Part shown: positions 12,701-24,700 of the stretch, piece after piece
Layout of the letters: every line of letters starts with the position of its first letter
Numbering within the stretch: the stretch's first letter is position 1
Assembly (NCBI GenBank): GCA_020650975.1
Contig: JAIPMN010001866.1
Location: 1-64,000 of the forward strand
DNA: 64,000 nucleotides
Direction of reading: 5' to 3'
From: Apostichopus californicus
Taxonomy: Eukaryota; Echinodermata; Holothuroidea; Aspidochirotida; Stichopodidae
Notes under the pieces: generated by a model
What the model was told of the DNA's origin: nothing
Seen by the model: only the letters and a program-made list of their open reading frames with translations
Databases searched by the model: none
Made by a program: the position numbers and the translations under genes

Positions 12701-15700
12701 GTATTTTAGATCCTCCTGCAAGCAGGAACTCACGAAGAAGCCATCATTGGCTTATCAAAGCCGCAAGCTGACCGAAGTCAGTCTCTTACATTCATATTTA
12801 ACGTCGATGATTATGAATTGTCAATTGTCAACAACTCTGTAACTGGACGACGTACATTAATCTTGGAGTGACTCGAAGCGGGGACCATATGATTGGAAGG
12901 CACCGGCGTTAACCACTAAGCTAACACTGCACTAATATCCTTTTTGGTTTTAAAAATCCAGCAAGAAAAACAACATCTGGCTTCTACCATGTTTTACCCT
13001 ATTATCCCCTCCTTTCCTCATCCTCCCACCCCCCCCCCCTCTTCTTTGGCCCCACTCATGTTATATCCAGATCCAGAACACCTCAAAAGCTGAACAACGA
13101 CATAATTAACTGTCGATTTGCAAGATGTGCTGAGAGTTTCGGAAGAGCCCTCCATCAAATAGAACAGTAGGGAATAATTTCACGTTCGAATTTTGCAGAG
13201 CAGTTTCGATGGCTATGAACTTTGTCTCGTATAAGATACTACATGGTTCCTTGTTATGTTGCACGCGTATATTGTAAGTAGTAGGATGAATGTAATTAAC
13301 CTGAATAAATAAGTACACAGGAAACGAATGTATACGTTAACCATTTATTCCATGTCTTCCTTGGTGAGTACCCATATAGCAACTGTTGTCATTCATATCT
13401 TATATTATATAATAACATAAATAAGGCAGACTCAGCAGGAGTCCGGAAGGGTCACAAGCTGACCCTATTGGTATGTAGGTCGCAGGCATATGACAGGTGA
13501 TATTATACAGTGAGTAATAATGGTAGATTAGATAATAACTAATATATCACATTCCTGTGTACAAAAACCTGCTATGCGTCTTTAAACTTGTACAGCAATT
13601 TGCCCATTTTGTATAGCATGTTGCATTGGGGTACATGATAACTTATGCCCTGAACAGTTGTACATGACATTTTCATCTTTAGTTCTTTTGGAAATACCTT
13701 TCACTAGCACAACCTTTAAAAATTTGTGTATGTAGTGTCCTATGTAAAAAACAAAAACTGCAAGACAAAAATAGAAAGTGTAAACATTTAACATGGGAGG
13801 TTCCAAATAATTACTAATGCTTCATGTCTTCTTTGATGTCTTCTTTGATGTCTTCTTTGATGTCTTCTTTGATGTCTTCTTTTGATGTCTTCTTTGATGT
13901 CTTCTTTGATGTCTTCTTTGATGTCTACTTTGATGTCATTCATGTCTTCTTCATGTCTTATTTGATTTAATTTTGCTGTCGTTTCTGTCATTTCTGTCAA
14001 TCAGCCCGGAGGTTATTGAAACGGAGGAAGTCAGCGTATACGATCTGCTCGCTCACCCTGATTTTCAAATCAACATCGGAGAGACGGTCGTGAGGATAGC
14101 CTACAGCACCGTTCCCGTGTCTGAAGGAGAGAGTGATGACGAAGCTAAGGAGCAACCTGTGGCAGGCCAGGTGTGTATTTATGTCATCATCATCACAAGT
14201 CTAATTCTACAATAAAACTGTCACCTAAAATAGCTGGTTGCCTCGCACAACCATAATCCTCTTCTTAAGAGATAAACTCTTTAAGTAGCATGACCATATT
14301 TTATCCAAAAATAAGGAGAACAGATTGTTAAGGCCTAGCATCCCCCCCCCCACTCTCTCACCCCCTCCCTCATCACTTCATGGGGAAAATTAACTTGTAT
14401 ATTGCCGACATTTAAAATAGTACCCAGATTTTAAGTTCAAAGCAATATGTCTTATAAGATCATTCCAGTTGAAAGACTGTTACTATTGACAATCTGAGTA
14501 GCTGGATGGCTAAATCAAGAATGCTTTTCTACCATATTTATTACAACTCTTTTGGAATTACTTAGAATGTTGTTCTATGATATGTACAATACATGCAAAC
14601 AACTCGCAAATAGGTTTTGTGGTCCTAGAATAAGTTTTTGATTAGTTCTAATAGGTTTAGTTTATTATAAAGTAAATGGTAATAACTATACTATATTAAC
14701 TAAACTGGATAAGTTTATAATTAGTTCATAAAATTTGAAATTTTGTTTCTGCGACGTTCTTGCTACCTGAGATATGTGATAATGTCGTTATTTTCATGTG
14801 CAGGTCCGATGGGTTACGGAGGATGGAAAGGTATTGGTAGCCTGGGTGGATGGTTCAGAGTCAGCCGTGCACCCTCAGGACCTCTACTTGCTAGAAGGAG
14901 GAGTAAGTATTAGTCCATTGTCATCAACTTATTCCTTGGTAGCTATTGATGTGATGGTGGTATTATATGTAATCTCTGTCTTAATCCTACCTTATTCAAA
15001 TTGATGTGGTTTGGCTGCTTGGTCTGTGGGTGTGGTGGGGGATGGTTGGTGTGGTTTGGACGTGGTAGAGTTGTAGTGTTGGTCGGATGTGCATTTGGTG
15101 TTGTGGTGTTGGCTACTTGTTCTCTGGGTGTGGTGGGGGATGGTTGGTGTGGATGTGGTAGAGTTGTAGTGTTGGTCAGATGTTCCTAAGACTATGTGAT
15201 GTTGGATGTGCATTGGAGTTTATGGTGTTGGATGTGCATTGGAGTTTGTGGTGTTGGATGTGCATTGGAGGTGTGATGTTGGATGTGTTGGTGGTGATAG
15301 TTGTTTTGGATCTTGTTTGGTGCATTGATTTGCAAAGAATTTCAAATGTTGATGGGGAGGCAAATTCACAATTTTCCTCTAGATGGAGGATACAAAATTG
15401 AGAATGGGGTGTGTGGCTGTGTTTTTGGTGAATGTGACTCCCCTTCCCTCAAGGAGGAAAAGTTTAAAGGTTTGGTGATTACTGGAACTCTGAAGGTGGT
15501 AAGTATTGGTTGCTATGTCTTTGGATGAGGTAGAGTTGTGTTTTTGGATGCGGTGGGGTTAGTTACGATGATGATTATTGTGATTGGTGAGGTCTTGAGT
15601 GTAGTAGAAGTAGTGGCTGTGAATGTGTGTATTATTATGGTTGTTGTAGGCCCCTGGACTCTTTCAAATTCTGCCATGTCTATCCAACACAGAGTCTGAG

Positions 15701-18700
15701 GGAGGGTAAATGGGAGAAGTAGTGAGATCTAAAAGTTACATGTTATGTAACATTTAATTTTTAACAACACCAGGAGATCTAAAAGTAATATGTTATTAAA
15801 CATTTCAAATTATATACAGTCGGAGATCTAAAAGTAACGTGTTATTAAACATTTCACATTTATCTACATTGGGAGATCTTAAAATGAATATGTTATTAAA
15901 TATTTAACTTCGCGAATAATTTTATTAAATTTAGTCAAGTTGTAGTCTGCTTATTACATTTTTGTTTTAAACATGATTGGAACTGAGTGATTGTTTCTTT
16001 TACACACAGAGCTCCATCTCCAGCAGTAGTGATGAAGATGAAGGCGACTGGATAGATGAAGAATATCCGTTCCACCGGTCAGATTCGGACTCGTCGTCAT
16101 CGTCGTCGACCTCAGGCAGCTGGGAGACGGTGAGCGAACACTCGGACTCGGAGAGAAGGAAAGATGGAAATCAGGCAGAGGGGAGAGCAGAGGTCATAGG
16201 TGAAATCAAAGGTGTCACAAAAAAGGAAGAAGGGGTTAGAACTGATGTAACTCAGGGGAGTGACACCAAGGATGCTGTCACAGAGGATGCCATTACCGAT
16301 AATGATCTGAAGTCTAGTTCAAACCCAGAGGCTGATGTCTCCAATGAACGGAGCCAAATGCAACTTGTGGCAAGTGGTAGTGATGGATTTGTGTGTGACA
16401 AGAGTAGTGGTGTCATAAATGGTGATGTCACACATGACAGTGGTGTCACAAACGGTGATGTCACACATCAAGGTGATATTACAAATAGTCACACAGCAAA
16501 GGACGTTTTAGAGCGTGACCGTTTGATCGGCGATGGCTCCCCGAATCAAAATGTTGTGAAAGAAAGTGATGCAGAGAGCACGATTGAGATGAATACTGTG
16601 ACAGCTGTCACAAATTCAAATGTAACACAAAATGGTGATGTGACAGAAAGAGGTAGAAAGAAAGTATCAGCTGCTGCTACAAATGAGAGAATGGAGAATG
16701 ACAGAGGTACGGAGGAACTTAAAGATGAAATCATGAAAACTGAAATAGAAGATGAGAGTGCAATAAAGGGCAGTCCTGACAAGAAGTAAGAACATTTTTT
16801 CCCCATTTTTGTTAACTACTGTGTCCTAGACATTAAGTTGGAATCATCATTTGGTTATTATATTGTCTTCGGTGCAGATGGCATTCAATCAGATTCCTCC
16901 GTTTTTCAAAGAGCTGTCAAACTTTGGCGAAGCTCATTCCCCTGTTTGGTTGGCGATGTGAAGCTTTCATTTAGGGACAAAGCCAGCTCTTTAATTTCCC
17001 TTCGGAGGTGATGTAACTTGGGCACAACCAGCAGAATTGGTCCCTCCCATAAAGTAGGGGTAACAACCGGTGGCATAGTCTGCTCCCATTGATTGTTCAT
17101 GTTGTCCATAACTTTTGTTATAACTTATATTCCCCCGAAAAGGTAAATACATGCTTGCAATCAACTATACATAGTGTGCATGGAAAAGTAAAAATAATTT
17201 AAAAAAATGATGGCTAACACATCAGAAATGTAAATTCCCTTTAAAAACAAAACAAAGTAAAAAAAAAATTTCACATTAAAACAATGTTGAAAGTTTTTAA
17301 TACGCTGCCTGACAAAAGAAGATTTATGTTAATAGTTAGCAGCATACAGTAGTTTCATATGCATTTTGAGAACAGTTTGTGTGTTCAAAAACTGAGTTCA
17401 CTCACTGTAGAGTATTGTGCACCCATGGATTAAAAATCAAATGAGATGATCCTTTTAATCCATTTGGAAAGGTCTTCAGTTATTAGTGGAACCATCCAAA
17501 ATGAGTGCCTTTATCGAAAACCTTTGCTTGATAAACAATAAATGGTTTTCTTTTGATGCAGAAATACAGAACTGGCTAACGTCATGGAATTATTGAATGA
17601 TGTCGTCTCGGATTCGGAGAGAAAGGATCAACTTGAAACTGCCACAGTGGCAACTGCCACAGCAAATGTGGAAGATGACTCACATGAAACTGAAGAAGAG
17701 CGCTGCGTGCCACCAGGAACAGAGTTGGAGACAAAAAGTGCCATTTCTTGCCAAGAAGATGTTGCCAACTCAGAAACAAGTGAACCTAAAAATGATGCTG
17801 ATATTCAGAAAAATATGCAAGATTTATCAACATGTCAACAAGTTGATGAAGGAAAAGGTAAAAACGAGTTATTCAAAAAGAAAATATTGAATCATTTTGC
17901 CACCGGAGTAGCCCTTTTCAATTGGCAACGTGTGGTTTGATAGTTGCTAACAGAGTTAGTGTTTTCTCTATGATTGGTAATGCATTCATAATTGTGATTT
18001 AGACAGAATATCATTAACAGAACACAAGTGCTACTACATACATTTGAATTGAATTTATTTTCCACAATCGGAAATTTGGCTTACACTGGTCGTAAAAGAG
18101 AAAAGAAAAGAAAAAAAAGAAAAGCAATAGTATAAGTATCAATAGACTGCGATACACATACAGTAATACAAACATATATACAGCAAGTCCCACAAATAAG
18201 AGACTTATCTTCTCACTTGTGAATTAAATATATGGATAGAATTAGGCACAGATGAGTATCTGTAGCGGGCCCTAAGTGCACATGGTCGGCATAAACACAG
18301 TCCAGAGCGGTTGTAAATGTATAGTGCTCAAACAAAGGGTGTGTTGGGTCTTGCATGATTTGTTTCACTTTATTTTATTTTATTTCTTACATGCACATTC
18401 AATCAAATGCAAGTAAGGACAAAATTAATCCATGAGCAATATGCTTACCACATTTTATCGTGATCCAACAAAATTGATATGTCTTTACTTTTCTATAAAT
18501 TGTGATATGGAAGTAATGTTTCTGAAGTTGTCAGTCCTAAGGGAACTATCCCATACTTTTTATACTCTGTTGTGAGGTTTCCAGCGGGGAAAGGCAAAAG
18601 TTTGATTACGGGTAAGATAAACAAACGTTGTTCTAATCCCCAACATTGGTCATGAAATTAAATATTATTTGACGTTTTTCTTAGGCACAAGAAGACGTAG

Positions 18701-21700
18701 CTAATAAAGAACAAGAATTGAAATCCCCATCAATCAATTGAAGCCCAATATTATAACGTTACTTAGCAACTGAATACATTTCCATAATTTCTTGCAGGGT
18801 TCTTCACGATGGTGGAATCGGCTTCTTCTAGTCATCGTTATTTCTCAACATCTGTGCAACCATCCGATCAGAGAAAATTTTCCTCCGCCCTGAAAAAAGA
18901 GGTACGTGTGAATGAACTCATCATGTCAGCATTGTGTAAAGAGGATGTAAATGCACAGGTTCACGAAAAACATCACAGCGTAAATTTGTATCATTGAAAT
19001 AATATACACACTGTAGTGATTTTACTGTGATACTTTAAGATGCTTATTAGCTGTTAATACTGTGATATTGTCGTGATCCCGCTTCAGTACAGGGTAAGAC
19101 AAAATAATAGTCATTTAGTTAATCTATTACAGATAGGATACACTTTTGTTTTCCGTTATAGTCACCAGCAATGCTAATGATTTTATTCGTTTGTCCAAAG
19201 GGGAGGAGGAGGCTGGAAGGAATGAACATATCAAAAAAGTAATCTGCATATAAAAGGATCATTTAACTGAGCTTCATTCGTGAAGCTCAGGGTGTGGGGG
19301 TTGTTGGGGTGATTTACAGAGGGTGGGGGTGTTGTTCTATTTGTGTGTGCTTTTTATTTTGATATTTTATACTGTCATATTTCTATCTACTACTTTAATT
19401 ATATGGAGTAAGGTACTTCGCCAAGCCTGCAAGGGTTTATTGTTCTACTTCCTTCCACATCATGTCTCTTCTATCATTCTCTTCTTAACCTCTGATTATT
19501 GTAAATATTAAATGTATGATGTGAGAAGCAAATAAATGAAATGGAATTTGTGTAGTTATTCCTGAGCACCGCTAAATGTAGATACGCATAAATTATGTTG
19601 CAAGGCCCAATCCTTGTTACCATCGTAAGATTCTTAGCGTAAGAGAGTATAGCATTCTGTTCCTTTCTTGTAGCGTTAGTATTCATACTAGCACTGCTGT
19701 ACATCCTACCCTTTACAGCTATTTTGAGTGCTGCTAGCTGAGAAGGTATTTAAAATTGCCAGCTAGTTATTAAGCTAGACAAACCCCTCTACATATGATA
19801 CATTTCTCTTTTGCATTTTCGTTAGTTTGTCAATATTTGCTTGGGCTGTGCTGATACAGGAACATTCATGTTATTCTCACAGCTTTGCTGCCCTAGAAGT
19901 GAGTACCTAGGTATCTCTAGCATTTCAAATAGTTCATGAAATCAGTTTGGTTTATGTATGCATATGTTCTGTTGTTGTTTCTCAGATGCAGCTGTTAAAG
20001 ACTTCCCTACCAAGTGGAATAAAAGTTAAAATGTTTGAAGATAAAATGGTAAACATTTTGGATGAATAGAATATGTTGCAAGTTATATATGCAGTTTCAT
20101 TCCTTGATGGTTTCCTAAGTTGTTTCTAAGTGTTAATCTACAAGTATGCTTTGGAGAGAACTTGTGTGGTAAATGGTTAATGTATTGCAATTGCAATACA
20201 AATGCAGTCACAGGATTTGAGCCTGAGGGATGAAGATTTACATGAGAGTTAGGTTTTAGGTATATTTATACATATATATATATGAAAGCTAGGTCTGACA
20301 AGGCAAGGGGTGATAAGGAGAGGTTACAGCTAGGTGGGCCTAAGTTCAATTACCGTAAAAATTCAATCCTTTATTTGAAAATTTCGTTGGATCAACTCTT
20401 ATAAAAATTGTTGGTATTGCACAAGAACTTCTTATTTGCCATTGTTCATATTTCTTTGTCTACTTTGTGATTTATTTGGTATCTATGAAACAGGCAGCTG
20501 TAATCATATCTTCATTAACATAGGCAAAGATGAGATGTCGCAGTAAGGGGGAGTTGGGGGGGTTGTGGGATGGCATTGAGGGGCATTGATGTGAGAGCAT
20601 TGTTATTTGTAACTAAGTTATAAAAAGACTTCTTAATACTCTTTTCATTAGCACCTGTTTTCAGCTCTGATTGAAGGACCTCCCTCCACCCCATATGAGG
20701 ACTGTCTGTTCTATTTTGATGGCTACCTACCAGACAGCTATCCACGGAAACCTCCAGTGGTCCACTTTCACGCTTACTGCGCTGGAAAACTTAACCCTAA
20801 CTTGTACAATGAGGGAAAGATTTGTGTTAGTCTGCTTGATACATGGACCGGCAAGGTAAGCAGTGTTTGTGGCCGGGGTGGGGGGGTGGGGGTCAGGGGT
20901 TATCATAAAGTAACAGCAGGCACTTACCATAGGTGCTACGGTTAAAGGCATTGAAGACTCGCCCCAAACCGCGTGCCGCCATCTGAAAAAGTTAACTTCC
21001 TGTTGATTGCAAGTGAAGTTTTTTTTGTGTCGCTACAAAATTCAGACAGTAATGAAATGTGATACCTTGTTATCTTTTATCTAGACCTGAGATGTCCATC
21101 GCTGCTATGTACACTGTGTTGTGGGTATTGACCATAGCTGCATGTATTGACTGTGCACTAGTGTCTAATTACCGAGGTAGCAAGCTGTATGTGTATTTTC
21201 TGGGATCGATCGTGGTGTCTAACACTTTTGTTACACCTCATACGAAACTAAGTCAGATTACCGGCATGAGAGCCTCTAATGTATGGAAATAAAATCTTTG
21301 TGTGACCTAACACCTGTAGTAAAACCTTTGATCAAATAAATCCATGCATCCACTTGGTTCAAAATATGCAATATTCAAGTAAATGAAGAATTTGTTTGGT
21401 TTCAAACCATGTTTAAGCAAAATTATTTCCTCTGCTGGATATGTATTTCTCCCTTATCTATCACACAACTGCCAGTAATAAGAGCCCTGTTGTTCCAAGA
21501 GCTGAACAATGAAATTTTAACAAAATTTAGAAACAGTTTGATTTGAAAGAGAAACCAGGTAAGTATCAAAGCTGTACCGTAATGTTTACTTTGTCAGACA
21601 GACTTATAGAGATTCTGTGCTGGTACTCTAGCAGAGTTGTATGAACTCACACTCACCTTCATGTTGTTTGTAGTTATATATTGATGCTGTAGTGCTCTGG

Positions 21701-24700
21701 CCCTTTTTGAAATCTAGTGTAGACTCTATAGATACTAGGGCAAGTTTAAGTATTGGTACTTAGAGGCTTTCACTCATACTTGTACTCATAGTTGTACACA
21801 TACTTGTACTCATTTTTCTACTCATACTGGTACACATGTTGGTACTCATACTTGTACACATACTGGTACACATGTTGGTACTCATACTTGTACACATACT
21901 TGTACTCATAGTTGTACAAATACTTTTACACATACTGGTACTTATACTGGTACTCATACTTGTACATACTGGTACTCATACTTGTACACATACTTGAACT
22001 CATACTTTTACTCATACTTTTACTCATACTTGTACAAATACTGGTACACATGTTGGTACTCATACTTGTACACATACTTGTACTCATAGTTGTACACATA
22101 CTTTTACACATACAGTACTGGTACTCATACTTGTACACATATTTATACACATACTTCTACTTTTACTCATACAGGTAATTATATTGGTACTCATACTTGT
22201 ACTCATATTTGTACTCATACCAAGTTGTTCGGTACTTCTCCCCGACATAAGCTTTAAATGTATTTCAGATTGCAGTGGGCCCATACCAAGAGGAATGCAA
22301 TATTTGCTCATAATAATGCTGTTGTACAGAAGTCAGTCTAATACTGACAGTCTGCAGTAAAACTGCACTGTATTCTTCTTTGGTGAAAATTTGATGATTT
22401 AATTTTCTTCATCGCAGGGTTCTGAGGTCTGGACTGGGAAGTCTAACCTCCTTCAGTTGTTCCTGTCGATTCAAGGTTTGATCCTGAATAGCGAACCTTA
22501 TTTCAACGAGGCTGGTTATGACAAGCACAGAGGTACAACTCATGGCACGGAAAGCAGCAGAATGTACAATGAAACTGTTTTAATTAAAGTCATGCAGGTA
22601 AGGAACCGTGTACCTTTAATTTGCTGGATTAATTATTAAAGGAACGTTCTGGTGGCTGAAGATGATTGCTAGACAAAAATGCTGGAAATTTTTATGCATC
22701 TTTCATTTAAAACTGCATCCTCATAGTATATGGTATGGCAAAGATACAATTGTTTTTCAACTCAGAGCTGATATTTTGTGAATGCATCTGGCAACAAGCA
22801 CAACAAATCATGTCATCACAGCAATGCAGTGGAAAATGTTTTGTTCTTCTTTACAGTATCTAACTATCAATACTTACTGAGGGAGACATTCCTGTTTTTT
22901 TATATATTTTTTTTTATTATTATTATTATTATTATATTATTATTTTTATTATTTTTTTATTTTTTTATTTTTTTTTAGTATCGTTTAGTACGGGTGTTTT
23001 TATTATTTTTATTGTTCTTATTGGTTCTATATATTTAATATTTTGGTTTTTGTTAGTATTTGTTTTTAGGTTTTACATTTGTAAAGCACTTTGAGCAGCT
23101 TTGCTGATTATGCGCTATATAAATATTACGTATATATATTTTTATGAAATTCTCAATACAGAGAAGGTTGACAGCTGAGCAAACATTCCAACTTTATCAA
23201 ATTCCAAGGATAACTCAGCTAGAAGATTAAATTAGCAAAGTAAAGCTTTTGAAGAGCATTTGTCACAATGACATCACAATACCCACCTACTGTGATGCAC
23301 CTTGCAAGAATCAAGGGTTAAATAAGCCTGTCAAAATAGGTTACATTCAATCAACCATATGGTCCCCTGTTTTGTGTACTGACGAATGATCAAAAAAAAA
23401 TACATCACAGTCCAAATCAATTCACTGATTTGCAGCTGACTTTTTAATCACAAATAATATCTTTGCAAGCAGTCTCCTAGTTTTAAGTTACAGACAACAA
23501 ATTATATTTTATTGCCGTTCTAAATGTAAAGGATGTAGAACAATTTTAAGGGCATATAGATGTTTCAAAAACATTTGTCACTATGTAAACCAAAATAAAA
23601 TAATATGCATATTCGTCAGTACGCGAAACAAGGGACGATATCTCAAGTTAGGAACTAGGTATTGAGATGGCCTTTTCAACTAACATTGTGGAAATATTTC
23701 GCTCTTTAAGGTCAGTCTTACTTTGTCTGTCACCAGAATATCTCCCTGTGTTTAGTTTAGCAAAAGACATTAATTTAAATGACCCACATTAGTATTGTAG
23801 TGACTTGTGTAAAGAAACATGATGTCATAGATTTGGTGGTTTTTGAAATTGAAGGTCAGCTTTTGGGAGATTCATTGTGGTTTACTTTTTTTGGTTGAAT
23901 GTTTAGTTTGGGTTAAAGTAGGTGATTCATTTTACCTCCTAGATCATCTTTGAGAGATTTGTTTTGTTCTTAAAGTTTGGTGGAAACATTTTATTTCAGT
24001 GATTTGAAATGTGGTTATTTGAAATTCCACTTTGTAAATATTTTTTATTTACACTCATATTAAATAAATCTATAAAATAAAGGATCTTCTTCAGAAGCTA
24101 ACTGAAACAAAAACAAACTTAGAACACTTTAAGTGACACAGGCGGACGGAGAATTAAGTTAAAGGACAAATGAGCAACGAGTACAAAGAAGAGATAAGAT
24201 GAAGTGAAGATTAATGAGAGGATTAAGGGCTGTAGAGACAAACTTTTGGTGGGGGGGGGAGTAGCAGAGGGTGGGGGTGAGTAATTATGGAGGTGAAAGG
24301 GAAGGAAAGAGGTTGGGAAGGAAAATCTATGAATCTGGATAGGAAAGATGAGAGAGGATGGATGAGATGAAGTGAAGATTGATGAGAGGATTAAGAGCTG
24401 TAGAGATAAACTCTCATGGAGGGGGGAGGGTAGGGAGTTGGGAGGGGGTGGAAAAAGGAAAAGAGAGGGGGCGGTTTAGTTCTTTCCCCCTTGGATGTTG
24501 AGACAATGTATTGGATCATTCTCTGCTGAGGCAATTTGTATCGGTGTGGTCACATAGATATTCAATGCCTTGAAGGTCGAAATGTCGCCCAACTGGAGTT
24601 TGTCTTCACAGAGTGTTGACTGTGGATCTGTTGACATAGAAATGTTACTTGAGAATAGTGTTGGTCGCACCTACATGTTAAATAAAATGTGACGATCAAA

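Noticed and set aside
16252-16806. Minus-strand frames opposite UBE2O exon 12
   Set aside because: They are shadows of a Ser/Asp/Val-rich coding exon.
21760-22311. Met-Ser-Thr-Cys-rich and Tyr-Leu-rich frames
   Set aside because: They are shadows of the 12-bp intronic minisatellite.
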